DNA of 64,000 bases from Leptolyngbya sp. PCC 6406 (GTDB lineage: Bacteria > Cyanobacteriota > Cyanobacteriia > Phormidesmidales > Phormidesmidaceae): contig NZ_KI913949.1 of the NCBI RefSeq assembly GCF_000332095.2, positions 4,889,673 through 4,953,672 of the forward strand. Direction: 5' to 3'. The position numbers and the translations under genes are program-made. The number at the start of each line of letters is the position of its first letter. Position 1 is the stretch's first letter. This document shows positions 43,753 through 53,517 of the stretch, piece by piece. The notes beneath the pieces are model-generated. The model made no database searches, was not told where the DNA came from, and saw only the letters and a program-made list of their open reading frames with translations.

Positions 43753-44508
43753 TCACACCAAAAGGCGCTCTAGGGCAGCGACATCGGGAATACAGAGAAT
43801 TTCGCGATCGCGCACAATCAGACCCTTTTTCTCCAATTTATTGAGAACACGGGTCACGGTTTCCCGAGCCAGACCGCTGAGGCTGCTGAGTTCTCGGTGG
43901 GGCAGGTTAGGAATTTCTACCCCTTCATTTCCTTGTTGGCCCTGGCCATCCGCCAAAAACAGGATAATGTCTGTCACACGGGAGGTACTGTCGGACTCCC
44001 GCAACCGCAGCCGCCGATTCACCTGACGGAGCCGTCGCGCCATGAGTTGGGATAGTCGAATGCCCGCCAGAGGTTCCGAATGAATTAGGGTGACAAAGTC
44101 CTGAGCGGGCAGGTTGCCGATGACCGTGGGCACCAGGGTAATCACATCCGTAGATCGGGGCACTTCATCTAGGGGAGCCATTTCGCCGAACAATTCCCCC
44201 CTCCCTAGAATATTAAGGGTGATTTCCTTGCCATCCAGATTGTAGGTGCGAATTTTCACCCATCCATCCAAGATGAAATACACGGAACTGCCCCAGTCAT
44301 TTTCTAGCAAGATCACCTGATTAGCAGGATGGCGGCGCATCACCACTTGGGCAGTGGCTTTTTGTACGACTGCTTCGGGTAAACCTTCAAAAAAAGGGGT
44401 TTCCTGGATGGGCTGTCCATCTAGGGGGGGGTGACGGGAGCCGTAACGAGCATCCATTGACAGGAAAGTCAGACCATTGGGGAACGGGGCAATCAGCAGG
44501 GAAGCCAT
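43753..44508 (-). CDS. CRP/FNR family regulator, SyCRP1-like
   Basis: Transcription regulator of 251 residues. The cyclic-nucleotide-binding domain has ILLENDWGSSVYFILDGWV and the phosphate-binding cassette FGEMAPLDEVPRSTDVITL, with the Arg-Ser pair that contacts cAMP in E. coli CRP. A dimer helix follows (about 130-165) and a winged helix with LSSLSGLARETVTRVLNKLE, in which RE-x2-x-R matches the CRP residues that read TGTGA. It is therefore more like the cAMP receptor SyCRP1 than NtcA. Start choice: ATG at 44508 or at 44457; neither has a clear ribosome site. First gene of the series with DUF2232 and the CobT-like gene. CRP-type sites occur nearby. Confidence 0.85.
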   Translation of the reverse strand: MASLLIAPFPNGLTFLSMDARYGSRHPPLDGQPIQETPFFEGLPEAVVQKATAQVVMRRHPANQVILLENDWGSSVYFILDGWVKIRTYNLDGKEITLNILGRGELFGEMAPLDEVPRSTDVITLVPTVIGNLPAQDFVTLIHSEPLAGIRLSQLMARRLRQVNRRLRLRESDSTSRVTDIILFLADGQGQQGNEGVEIPNLPHRELSSLSGLARETVTRVLNKLEKKGLIVRDREILCIPDVAALERLLV

Positions 44509-45013
44509 TACTCAGGCTACGCTTTAAACACCGTAGCCTAGCCCATAGGGAGGTGCTGTCAACGGTGAATCGAAAGAGAAGTACTGGAAATGGAATTGAA
44601 GGTCGGAATCAGGCCATAATTCCCCTGCCCTTTAGGGTTTTTTTACTATATCATCATCCCTTTACCCACTATGGCTCACCTCTGAGATGGCCCTGAGCCA
44701 ATCTGGGGCGGTGGCCCTGCTCCAGTCCCAACCCCTGGGAAGACTAGCCCCAGATCGGTCCGAGTGCATCATGGTTTATTGCAATTTGTGACCGTCTGGG
44801 GCAGCCTGACCTACACTTTGGGCAAATTGTCTAACCTGGGCAATCCAGGACGCAACAGCGGGCACCCTAGGGAGCATCTAGAACCATGACTGGATCTAAC
44901 CCTCTGTGGCCCCTAAGCCGGAACAACCGCCTGAGGGATAGCTGCCCGAGGGAAGAACGGTCATTTACAGTCAATTTCATGGTCTCTGTCGGATTGCTGG
45001 AAAAGGCGTCACT
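44509..45013. other. Divergent intergenic region, nothing recognised
   Basis: This 505-bp region lies between the CRP-family gene and the giant gene. AGGGTTTTTTTACTATATC at 44635-44653 could be part of a promoter or a decayed terminator. TTTGTGACCGTCTGG at about 44785 resembles half a CRP site but lacks the second half. No RNA gene or repeat family was recognised. Confidence 0.5.
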
Positions 45014-48000
45014 GTGACTTCTCACCAAGTGCAACTGCAAACGTTAATTACTGAAATCGAGGCTATTTTAGGCAAGGCCACGCCCCGTTTGCCTTGGGTC
45101 GTCGCAGGGGATGCTAATCAGCAGCGACGGGTGCTAGAACAAGCCCGAAATTACCTACAATCGCTGCAAACCGCAGCGGAGGCACCGGGTGGCTGGGGAC
45201 CCCTGTCGCCAGAAACCGGAGAAATCGTAGCGGAGTTAATTGACCCCCAGACAATTGCCCAACAACCCGAAGCCACTAGCCAGCAGGTTTTGCAGGCATT
45301 GCTCCAGGAAATGCAGTATCTGCGATCGCAGACCATTCAGCCCCTACGCACCGAGGTCAGCGCCCTTCAGCAGCAGCGAGAGCAATTGGCCCAAGAGGTA
45401 CGCCAGTTAGAGCTAGAGCGGTTGCGATTGGCGGGAAGTGCCCCTCCCCCCCTGTTGAATCCTGCCCTAGTGGATGAGGTAGTGCAGCGGTTGCAAGACA
45501 CCCTTCTCGGTCAGATCACCCCCCAGATTCAGTCGCTCCAAGCCCAAGTCAACGACCCCGCCAGCTTCTATGGTGCTGGGATTCCGGAGAGCAACGGTCT
45601 AGAGACACCCAACGACCTGCCCCAGCTCCAGCCCCAGCAACGCCTAGAGCAACTCCGCCGCATCCAAGCCCAGACCGACTACATGCTCCTCCGCCTCGAC
45701 ACCAACCTGCGGTCGGTGTTCGAGTCGATGGAGCAAAGCATTCAAAGCTACCGAGACTCTCTGCACCAGGGACTCGACACCATGCATGGCCTGGGACAGC
45801 AGGGGGAGGTCATCTTCAAGGCCCTAGTCAACCACCTAGCCCAACAACTGGGCCAGGAACATTACCTGGACGTGCCCATCCGGTCCAGTGATGATGACAG
45901 CCCCTTTGACCGCCGCACCGCCCGTCTATCCGCCGCCGCTGATCGCCGTCCCGCCTATGACGCCGATACCGCTGATCGCCGCGATCGCTTCCAGGAAGAT
46001 AGCAACGACTCCTCCAGTTACGACATTTCTAGCCCCTTCCCCAACGATGATCTAGACCTGGATGATCTCGATCTCGATGCCCTTGATGCCGATTTCGACA
46101 TGGGGAGAGACGAAGAAATCACCCTGTTTCAACTCGATGAAGAAATTACCCAACTTCAACTCGATGACCGCGATCCCCTAGCAGAGGATTATGACGACGA
46201 CGTCACAGCATTCCAAGGAGAAGGAGACGCCACCATTATCCAGATGGAGCCCATTCCCTGGGCTGTGGCTATAGGGCAAGTCCAAGGCAAAACCCCCGGT
46301 GTAGAGGATGACTCCGATCGGGTCGGGGAAACCGCTACCGAACGTCCCGAAAACTACGCCGAGTTGGATGCCCTCTACGAGAGTCTCTTTGGCAATACGG
46401 AGGAGTCTGGGGGATCGGAGGCAGAGGGCAACTTAGACTCAGAGACCCCAGTAGACTCAGAATCAGAGATAGATGCTGCCGAGATGGCAGCGGATGATCC
46501 TGGCGACACAACGGACACGACCAACGCGGCGGCGGTTCCTGAACCCGATGCCGCCTTGGGACTAGCCCTAGACGAAGCCCTGCTAGGGGCAGCTCCCGGT
46601 ATCCCCCCCACACCGGAGGATGGCGTTTTACCAGAGATCACCCTAGACCTAGGGGAGACCATAGCGCCGGAAGAGGCCATCGAGGCTACCGACGAGGTCT
46701 CGCAAGCTATGAACTGGGGAATCGCAGAAGAGGAAAATGCAAACGCCTCTACCGCCTCTACTGACGTGACAGTAGAGCCACAGGCCGAGGCTGCTGACCC
46801 AGACCTTGGGGTAGCCTTAGATGATGATGGTGCTACTCCTGACAGTTTTATTGGGTTTATTGGGACTGAAAATTTCCTCATTGAGGCGGGTCCTACGACT
46901 TCCCCAGCAGAAGCAGATCCCCCAGCAGAAGCCAACACCCTAGCGGACTGGCTGTTTGAAGGGGCAGAAGAGCGCCTAGGTAATACCATCTCCGAGGAAG
47001 AGAGTTTACTGGGGCTAGAGGGGGCGATAGCCAAAGACCAGTCGGAGGTCATCCCAGCCGATCCGATCCAGGACTCCGCACTAGCGTCTGAGGCGACAAC
47101 GGAGTCTGGCCCCACCCTAGCGGCCTTGTTTGGAGAGGAGGGCGCGGTTGACCTTCAGTCGAGTCCACCCCCCTCCCTGGAAAGCAACACCATTAATTCC
47201 CTAGCGGAACTGTTACCGACACCGGGGGCCACTGCTGGCCTACGATCACCGGGTTCCCCCCTCGACCATGAGTCCAGCGAAGACCGCTTCATTGCAGCTC
47301 CTCCAGATGAGGATTTGTTGGCGATCGACGCTGCCGATAGCGCCTGGTCTCCGGACCTCAATCTGCCGGAATCCACCCTCGATCAGCTCAATGCAGATTT
47401 ACTTAATCTAGAGGGACTGTCCAGCGAAGACCTGAGTCTGGACAATTCCCGTGACTGGCTTCTGGATCCAGAGATGGCCACCCCTGAGATTGAGGCCATC
47501 TCCCCCTCAGAGTTACCAACCTCAGAAGCAGAGTACACCTTGGCCTCGGATACCGACAGCGGATTCCTATCCAACTTTGACTCAATGTTTGAGTCTAGTG
47601 ACACTCCAGCAATTACAGAGGCTACCCCTGACCCCATCACTGCTCCTGAACCTCCATTGGACTCCGAATTCGATCTGGACTTGGCATCCATGTTTGACGC
47701 CGATACGGATTCAGATCCCGATCTGGAATCACCGCCTGCTCCTGCAAGCATTACGGCTTTGGACCTTGACCCAGAATCACCCTCTGCCCCCGAGCCTATT
47801 GGAGACCTCGAATCAGAGCCGGACTCCGTCACGGTCATTGAGCCTGATGTGGAAACAGAGTCTTTAGTAGACTGGGCCTCTGCCTTTGAGATGGGGCCTG
47901 AGGAGATGGACCCTGAGGAGATGGACCCTGAAGCAGACGAAGACGAAGATGGTCTTCTGAATTTGGTTCCCGATAGTCAAACATCAGCCTCCCTGTTTGA

Positions 48001-51000
48001 CCTGGAGGACGAATTTTTTCAGGATTCAGCAATGGGCTCCGATGAGCTAGCCGAAGGCACCTCGGAAAGCGGCACGCCGGAAAGAGATATTGCCCTTGAA
48101 TTGGAAGCTGAGGTGGAATTAGGCTTAGCCTCCATCTTTAATGGTGCTGATACCGCTGATACCCCTGATGCAGAGGTGGAATCTGCCTTGGCATCCCTGT
48201 CTAACCTAGAGAGTATCGTTGACGAATCAGCGGATCCGGAAGAGAATCCCCCTCCAGAAGGCAGCGTTGAAACCCTTGCAGACTGGTTCGACCAGGATCC
48301 AAGCCCCACTCCCGTCTTCGGTACAGGAGTATGGGAAACGCCGGAGCCGGAGAACCCCAACCTGGATCTCGACAGCTTAATCTCTGACGAGGACTTGAGT
48401 AGTCCCACCCTAGAAAGCAATCTTTTCGATCAGGATTTGAGTATTCCTGACTCGATTGCTGAGGACCTGGTGGGGGCTGAGGAGATAACGCCCAACTTGG
48501 ACCTAGAAGCGTGGGGAACCTACCCGGTGGAACCGGAGGTTTTTGAAGCGGACCTCCTGGTATCAGATTTAGGAGAGCCTGATTCTCGGGAGCCTGATTC
48601 CACAGCATCTCAGGGGGAGGAGTCTGAAACTGGGAAGTCCGATCTCAGTGTCGTAGAGACTAGGGAGCCCGAAGCTGGGGAGCTCGAAGCCCCAAAATCA
48701 GATCCACAGGTGCTAGATTCCCTAGGAGCAGAGGGCGGACAAGCAGATGTCGGGGGGGCTGATGATCTGTTCCAGCCAGAGGCTAGGGAAACCAATGCTG
48801 ACGAGTCAGACGACCCAGGCTTCGATGATCTAGCGTCAATTTTGAACGATATCGATCTCTCTAGTATCCCCAATCCCCCTCCGTCAGAACCCGAGATTGA
48901 CAGTTGGGAGGCACTAGCTGGAACCTTTGACAATTTTGAAGCGGAGGAACCCGAGCCAACGCGATCGCAGAATGACGACTTCAACCTTTCCCTTGAGGGC
49001 ATCTCCTTCGACCTGGATACCCCCAGCTCTGAAGTCTCCTCCTCCCAGGCGGTGGATGTGCCATCCAGCCTATCCTCTGCGGGCTTGCTGGGAGAGCTGC
49101 TCTCGGATCTTTCCAGCAACCCAATGGTAGAACCGCCGCCGCCATCCGTTGAATTTGGGTTAGATCAGTTCAGCTCCAGTCTAGGAGGCGAGCTTGATCT
49201 GGATGGAACCGTTAATGATAACGACGATGGGGCGGATACGGACACGCTGCCAGTTTTCAATCTAGAGGCGCTGGACTCAATGCTGGGAGTAGCGCCCAGG
49301 TCTGATGATGAGTCCAGAACCGATGGTGGGGATAGGGGCGGGGAGGCAGACCCGCTTGCGACCTTGAGTCTGGATGGGTTCGGGGCAGCCCTAGATTTAG
49401 GCTCAGAAGATTTAGGCTCAGAGGATAGTTTGGGCGCAACCCTTGATGCCTTTTCCCTGGGAGAGGATGAGGGAGAAGAGTCCCTCGACACCTTTTCCCT
49501 AGGGGATTTAGATCTCAACTTGAACCTAGACTTGGAGCCGAATCAGCCTCACCCCAGTGACCAAGAAATTCTGGACTCCGGACTTGTTACCTTGGAGGAT
49601 AGCTCCGTATATCCCTTCTCTAGGGAATCCCTGGAGTCAGACCGGGAAGCGATCGCTGATACGACCGATGCGACCGACTCGCCTTCGGATGCTCCTGAAC
49701 CGGGGCCGCCAGCAGATCTAGAGGAAATCGAACTCTTTCCCGCCACCATCAGCGATACGGGGACGATTGACGACAATCTCAATATCAGTGAAGGGGATTT
49801 GCTCAACCTCTTTCCCCCCAGCATGGTGCCTCCTCCATCAGCCCCAGCCTCGGAACTGGGAAATGACGCTTTAGGGGCAACAGACCCATCCCCAGAAGAC
49901 TCCCTGAGCCCGGATATCCTGGAGGCTTTAGCGGCCCTGGAACAGATGGAGGACGGTCTGGAGGAAAGTTTTGCTTCCATAGCTGTTCCAGATGTTTCAG
50001 ATCCAAATGTTTCGGATCTGCCGGAACCCATCTCGGACTTTTCGGAATCTAGTTCGGAATCGAGTGAGGATGCTGCCGCTGCTCTGACCCTGGAGGATGT
50101 CTTGGGGGGAGATGAGATCGATCTAGTCCTACCCGAGCTGCCCGTTTCCCTAGGTTTAGCTACTGGCACTGACCTTGAGATCGATCCAGTAATTAGCCCT
50201 GACGTCAGTACCGCACCTGCTGAGAACCGAGAGTTAGCGGGGCGGAATCCAGGGGAAGAGGCCACCGCCTCAGAGCCCCCGGCTCTGGCCTTTGACGATC
50301 TGGCCTTTGCACCCGAGGAGATGGATTTGCTGGCGACCCTAGGGTCGCCAACGAACACCGATACTTTTGCCACTGGGGCAGCGCTACTCGCGATGGTCAG
50401 GGACCGGACCCAAGGGGCCATCGCAGATCCTGCTGACGCTGAGCCTCCTGATGCTGGGGATTCTGCTGCCGAGGATAGCGAGTGGTTCCTGGGTCTTGAC
50501 CTCGGTTCTACTGGCCTCTCCGCTGTACTGATGGACCGTATCGACGGCAAAGCCTACCCCCTCTACTGGACCGATACCGGCCTAGCAGGGGCTACCGCTG
50601 AAACCATCTTCCGCCTGCCCGCCGTGGCCTCCATTGCCCCTAGTACCTGGGAATTACAGGCAGTGGGGGCAGCAGCTCTTACCCTGACCTGGCAGGGCAG
50701 TACCGAGGATGAAACCCCCATTTTGCTGAATCAGATTAAGCCCCTACTGGCGACGGGGATGCCCCATCAGGATGGCGCAGGCAACTCCCAACCCCTAATC
50801 CAGTGGTCGGACCGCCAGGTAATTCCCCTTAAGCAGGTGTGGGCAGCGGTACAAGCCCTATTGACCACCATACAAGCCAATCTAGGAACTGCGATCGCGG
50901 CTCCCATCGGAGCAGCGGGCCTCACCCTGCCGGAGATGGGTATCGCCCTCACCCATCTCCAGGGGGTGATCGTAGGCTATCCCGCCTCCGGCTCAGACAC

Positions 51001-52315
51001 CTACCGCATAAATGTTCGAGAGGCCGTTCTTGCGGCCCAATTGGTGTCTGAGGCCAGCCAAGTGTTCTTTGTGGATGATGCGATCGCAGCGGTGCTCTCT
51101 GGATTACCAGACCCCAGCGCCCCGCCCGAGGCCGCCATCAGCCAATCCCAGACCCTATACCAATGCAACTGGCAAGGCGGCACCGTTATCATCAGTGCCG
51201 GAGCCACCGTAACAGAGTTAGGGCTAGTAGATCTGCCCTATCCCCTCGGAGCCTTGAGCAGCGACGACTTTACTCTGCGGACCCTAGCCTACGGTGGGGA
51301 TGCCCTAGACCTCGACATTATTAGCCAACTACTCAGCCCTAAGGAGCGTCGTCAGAGTCGTCCCTTGGGCAGCAATCGCCGCAACAGCAGTGGTTGGCAC
51401 TGGCAAGCGACCCTCCCGGAAACCGCTGATGCCCGCTGGGAAAGTCTGGGATTAGAGGAATTGACCCTGCCCCGACTGGCGGAACCCGATGGAGACGTGC
51501 GGGTGCAACTGCGGCGACGCTTAGAATCCTCCCCCCTGGGTCAAAGTTTGTTGGAGGCTGCCCGTCACCTGAAGCTCATTTTGCAAAACCAAGCTCAGTT
51601 CCACCTGGAACTAGGGGATCAGTCCTGGCGAGTGCTGCGACGGGATTTAGAAAGCCGTATTCTCGTACCCTACATCCAGCGCATTAACCAAAATCTGAAT
51701 GGATTGATGAGTCAAACTGGACTCTCCTCCCAAAGCATTAAGCAAGTGATTTGCACCGGTGGCAACGCATCCTTTGCCACCATTGCTAAGTGGCTGCGCC
51801 AAAAGTTTCCCAATGCCACCATCATCCAGGACACCTATCCCATTGAGCATCCTACCAGTTGTAGTCGGGTGGCCTATGGGCTGGTAAATCTCTGCCGCTA
51901 TCCCCAAGTCCTGGATGGTCCTCGGCACCAGTACAGCGACTATTTCCTACTCCAGGAAATCTTGCGGATTATTCCCGATCAACCCCTCCCCCTCAGTGGT
52001 TTGCTACATTTGCTGGAGGAACAGGGGATCAACACAGAGGTCTGCCAACAGCGGATTATTGCCCTACTAGAGGGGCAGTTGCCCCCTGGATTGGGACTAG
52101 ACGGGGCAACGCGATCGCACCTGAGTGGAGCCACCCTAGATACCAACCTCTACCGGGCCTTGGCATCGGAGGCGCTCTTTAATCACCAGTCTGGACAGAT
52201 TTATGTTCTGAATGCGCCCCACCGCCAGCGGCTGCTTCAACATCTGGCAACACTCATGGCCCACAAGCACCAGTCCCTCACGGACCCCCTCATGGCCCAA
52301 CTGGTACTGCCCTAA
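45014..52315 (+). CDS. Giant protein: coiled coil, acidic disordered region, Hsp70/actin-like C-terminal domain
   Basis: Single open frame of 2,433 codons starting with GTG. Residues 1-300 are helical with strong coiled-coil character (LRTEVSALQQQREQLAQEVR; LDTNLRSVFESMEQSIQSYR). Residues about 300-1815 are dominated by Asp, Glu, Ser, Pro, Leu and Ala and look disordered. Scattered through them are short hydrophobic motifs such as LADWLF (near 641), LASMF (889), LVDWASAF (950), LASIF (1038), LADWF (1086) and LASIL (1272). Residues about 1820-2290 resemble an Hsp70/actin-type ATPase: GLDLGSTGLSAVL from 1827 (phosphate 1), and ICTGGNASFATIAKWLR near 2246 (adenosine motif). The expected phosphate-2 D-x-G-G is ISAGATVTEL (near 2059), so ATP hydrolysis is doubtful. 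Relatives probably occur across cyanobacteria with shorter linkers. Function unknown. Confidence 0.85.
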   Translation: MTSHQVQLQTLITEIEAILGKATPRLPWVVAGDANQQRRVLEQARNYLQSLQTAAEAPGGWGPLSPETGEIVAELIDPQTIAQQPEATSQQVLQALLQEMQYLRSQTIQPLRTEVSALQQQREQLAQEVRQLELERLRLAGSAPPPLLNPALVDEVVQRLQDTLLGQITPQIQSLQAQVNDPASFYGAGIPESNGLETPNDLPQLQPQQRLEQLRRIQAQTDYMLLRLDTNLRSVFESMEQSIQSYRDSLHQGLDTMHGLGQQGEVIFKALVNHLAQQLGQEHYLDVPIRSSDDDSPFDRRTARLSAAADRRPAYDADTADRRDRFQEDSNDSSSYDISSPFPNDDLDLDDLDLDALDADFDMGRDEEITLFQLDEEITQLQLDDRDPLAEDYDDDVTAFQGEGDATIIQMEPIPWAVAIGQVQGKTPGVEDDSDRVGETATERPENYAELDALYESLFGNTEESGGSEAEGNLDSETPVDSESEIDAAEMAADDPGDTTDTTNAAAVPEPDAALGLALDEALLGAAPGIPPTPEDGVLPEITLDLGETIAPEEAIEATDEVSQAMNWGIAEEENANASTASTDVTVEPQAEAADPDLGVALDDDGATPDSFIGFIGTENFLIEAGPTTSPAEADPPAEANTLADWLFEGAEERLGNTISEEESLLGLEGAIAKDQSEVIPADPIQDSALASEATTESGPTLAALFGEEGAVDLQSSPPPSLESNTINSLAELLPTPGATAGLRSPGSPLDHESSEDRFIAAPPDEDLLAIDAADSAWSPDLNLPESTLDQLNADLLNLEGLSSEDLSLDNSRDWLLDPEMATPEIEAISPSELPTSEAEYTLASDTDSGFLSNFDSMFESSDTPAITEATPDPITAPEPPLDSEFDLDLASMFDADTDSDPDLESPPAPASITALDLDPESPSAPEPIGDLESEPDSVTVIEPDVETESLVDWASAFEMGPEEMDPEEMDPEADEDEDGLLNLVPDSQTSASLFDLEDEFFQDSAMGSDELAEGTSESGTPERDIALELEAEVELGLASIFNGADTADTPDAEVESALASLSNLESIVDESADPEENPPPEGSVETLADWFDQDPSPTPVFGTGVWETPEPENPNLDLDSLISDEDLSSPTLESNLFDQDLSIPDSIAEDLVGAEEITPNLDLEAWGTYPVEPEVFEADLLVSDLGEPDSREPDSTASQGEESETGKSDLSVVETREPEAGELEAPKSDPQVLDSLGAEGGQADVGGADDLFQPEARETNADESDDPGFDDLASILNDIDLSSIPNPPPSEPEIDSWEALAGTFDNFEAEEPEPTRSQNDDFNLSLEGISFDLDTPSSEVSSSQAVDVPSSLSSAGLLGELLSDLSSNPMVEPPPPSVEFGLDQFSSSLGGELDLDGTVNDNDDGADTDTLPVFNLEALDSMLGVAPRSDDESRTDGGDRGGEADPLATLSLDGFGAALDLGSEDLGSEDSLGATLDAFSLGEDEGEESLDTFSLGDLDLNLNLDLEPNQPHPSDQEILDSGLVTLEDSSVYPFSRESLESDREAIADTTDATDSPSDAPEPGPPADLEEIELFPATISDTGTIDDNLNISEGDLLNLFPPSMVPPPSAPASELGNDALGATDPSPEDSLSPDILEALAALEQMEDGLEESFASIAVPDVSDPNVSDLPEPISDFSESSSESSEDAAAALTLEDVLGGDEIDLVLPELPVSLGLATGTDLEIDPVISPDVSTAPAENRELAGRNPGEEATASEPPALAFDDLAFAPEEMDLLATLGSPTNTDTFATGAALLAMVRDRTQGAIADPADAEPPDAGDSAAEDSEWFLGLDLGSTGLSAVLMDRIDGKAYPLYWTDTGLAGATAETIFRLPAVASIAPSTWELQAVGAAALTLTWQGSTEDETPILLNQIKPLLATGMPHQDGAGNSQPLIQWSDRQVIPLKQVWAAVQALLTTIQANLGTAIAAPIGAAGLTLPEMGIALTHLQGVIVGYPASGSDTYRINVREAVLAAQLVSEASQVFFVDDAIAAVLSGLPDPSAPPEAAISQSQTLYQCNWQGGTVIISAGATVTELGLVDLPYPLGALSSDDFTLRTLAYGGDALDLDIISQLLSPKERRQSRPLGSNRRNSSGWHWQATLPETADARWESLGLEELTLPRLAEPDGDVRVQLRRRLESSPLGQSLLEAARHLKLILQNQAQFHLELGDQSWRVLRRDLESRILVPYIQRINQNLNGLMSQTGLSSQSIKQVICTGGNASFATIAKWLRQKFPNATIIQDTYPIEHPTSCSRVAYGLVNLCRYPQVLDGPRHQYSDYFLLQEILRIIPDQPLPLSGLLHLLEEQGINTEVCQQRIIALLEGQLPPGLGLDGATRSHLSGATLDTNLYRALASEALFNHQSGQIYVLNAPHRQRLLQHLATLMAHKHQSLTDPLMAQLVLP

Positions 52316-52349
52316 TTAGCCATGTTTTAAACGCCATACCCCTGTTGCC

Positions 52350-53090
52350 ATGACCCTGTCCAAAGATGCTGTAACCGCCGCGATCGCACCGGAGCCGCCC
52401 CAGTCCGCCCCGGAGATCGTCTTCCCCCCCGGTGACCTCTACAGCGACGAACCTCCCTTGGAAACAGAACTGCACCTGCGGCAAATCCTGCTGTTGATTC
52501 AATGCCTGGAAGGGCTGTGGCAGAGTCGCCAGGATTTCTACGCCTTTGGCAACCTCACCATCTACTACAGCCCCCGCCAACGCAAGTCTGAATTTTTCCG
52601 GGGTCCAGATTTCTTCGTTGTCCTCGGCACCGAGCGCCGTCCCCGCAAGAGTTGGGTGGTGTGGGAGGAGGAGGGCAAGTATCCCAATGTGATCATTGAG
52701 CTGCTGTCGGACTCCACCGCTAAGACCGACCGGGGCTTGAAAAAGGAAATCTACCAAGACACCTTCCGCACCCCCGACTATTTCTGGTTCGACCCCCACA
52801 GTCTGGAGTTTGAGGGGTTTCACCTGGTGGATGGCACCTACCAGCCCTTGGAGCCCACGGAGCAGGGGTGGCGATGGAGTGAACAGTTGGGGCTATACCT
52901 GGGGGTTAATCAGGGGCAGCTACGGTTTTTCACTACTGATGGTGACCTCGTGCCTAGTCCAGAGGAAATCGCCAAGGCAGAACGCCAGCGGGCCGATACG
53001 GAACGCCAGCGGGCCGACATGGAGCGCCAGCGCAATGAGCGGCTACGGGCCAAGCTCCAAGAGCTGGGTGTCGATCCCGACCAAGTGTAG
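52350..53090 (+). CDS. Uma2 family (DUF820) PD-(D/E)XK nuclease-like protein
   Basis: Uma2/DUF820 protein of 246 residues, a restriction-nuclease fold greatly expanded in cyanobacteria and of unknown biological role. The active-site residues are P86-D87 (GPDFFVV), E117 (VIIELLS) and K132 downstream in the KEIYQD helix. The C-terminal tail holds repeated ERQRAD(T/M) units forming a charged helix, followed by LGVDPDQ, a typical ending of this family. It starts 34 bp after the giant gene on the same strand. A duplicated fragment of the downstream 107-residue protein follows directly after its stop. Confidence 0.9.
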   Translation: MTLSKDAVTAAIAPEPPQSAPEIVFPPGDLYSDEPPLETELHLRQILLLIQCLEGLWQSRQDFYAFGNLTIYYSPRQRKSEFFRGPDFFVVLGTERRPRKSWVVWEEEGKYPNVIIELLSDSTAKTDRGLKKEIYQDTFRTPDYFWFDPHSLEFEGFHLVDGTYQPLEPTEQGWRWSEQLGLYLGVNQGQLRFFTTDGDLVPSPEEIAKAERQRADTERQRADMERQRNERLRAKLQELGVDPDQV

Positions 53091-53106
53091 CCGGGTGAAC
53101 CATCGG

Positions 53107-53193
53107 GTTTTGACCCTGGCGGAGATGCCCACTTCCCCGGCAATGACGGTACCCCGTCATCGGGAAACACTGACCCATGATCGGCGTTGCTGA
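53107..53193 (+). pseudogene. Duplicated C-terminal fragment of the 107-residue TA-region protein
   Basis: 72 bp here (53111-53182) match 53704-53775 with four mismatches. In frame it reads VLTLAEMPTSPAMTVPRHRE and then TLTHDRRC before a TGA at 53191-53193, against VMTLAEIPTSPAMTVPRHRE plus TVTHD in the intact gene. It has no start of its own. This is the leftover of an earlier copy of that gene. Confidence 0.8.
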
Positions 53194-53205
53194 TTCCAGG
53201 TATGA

Positions 53206-53517
53206 ACCGATTGCTGTAGGTATTGGAACCTCGTTCAAATTTTTGCAAAATCATACCGCTATTCAGCAACGCCCAAGCGCCATGAGCAGGTTTACATTTT
53301 GGATGGCATTCAAGCACAACTGACTTACGAACCGACCGTTGCGACCCGTAACCGCAAGCCGACTCGCCCTAATAGCATTGCTACCTGGGAACTGAGACTT
53401 GGGGATTTTCGGTTTTTTTATGATGTAGAGGAGGGAGTTCGGATTGTAGAAGTTCAGCGCATTGCTCAGAAGCGCCGTAACTTATTTTTGTTTAGAGGCC
53501 AACAGGAGGATGTGTAA
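53206..53517 (+). pseudogene. RelE/ParE-type toxin gene without a start codon
   Basis: The frame from 53206 to 53517 encodes a RelE-like toxin: HEQVYILDGIQAQLTYEPT, then TRNRKPTRPNSIATWELRLG and DFRFFYDVEEGVRIVEV. These match the helix 2, ETRNRK-like basic region and WELR-G-FRVFYDV strands of RelE toxins that pair with antitoxins. Homology continues upstream of the first usable start (TTG at 53299), but between the TGA at 53203-53205 and that TTG there is no ATG, GTG or TTG. The 72-residue product would lack the first helix. Probably inactive. It overlaps the next start by 1 bp (TAATG). Confidence 0.7.

Noticed and set aside
44780..44800. CRP half-site TTTGTGACCGTCTGG upstream of the giant gene
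   Set aside because: Only one half matches; the TCAC half is missing at the required spacing.
49549..50550. Long Ser-rich antisense frame (333 codons) opposite the giant gene, and several similar ones at 46375-49518
   Set aside because: They arise because Asp/Glu/Ser/Leu-rich codons on the plus strand lack antisense stops. The products are low-complexity Ser/Arg sequences without domains, and the plus-strand frame is continuous for 7.3 kb.
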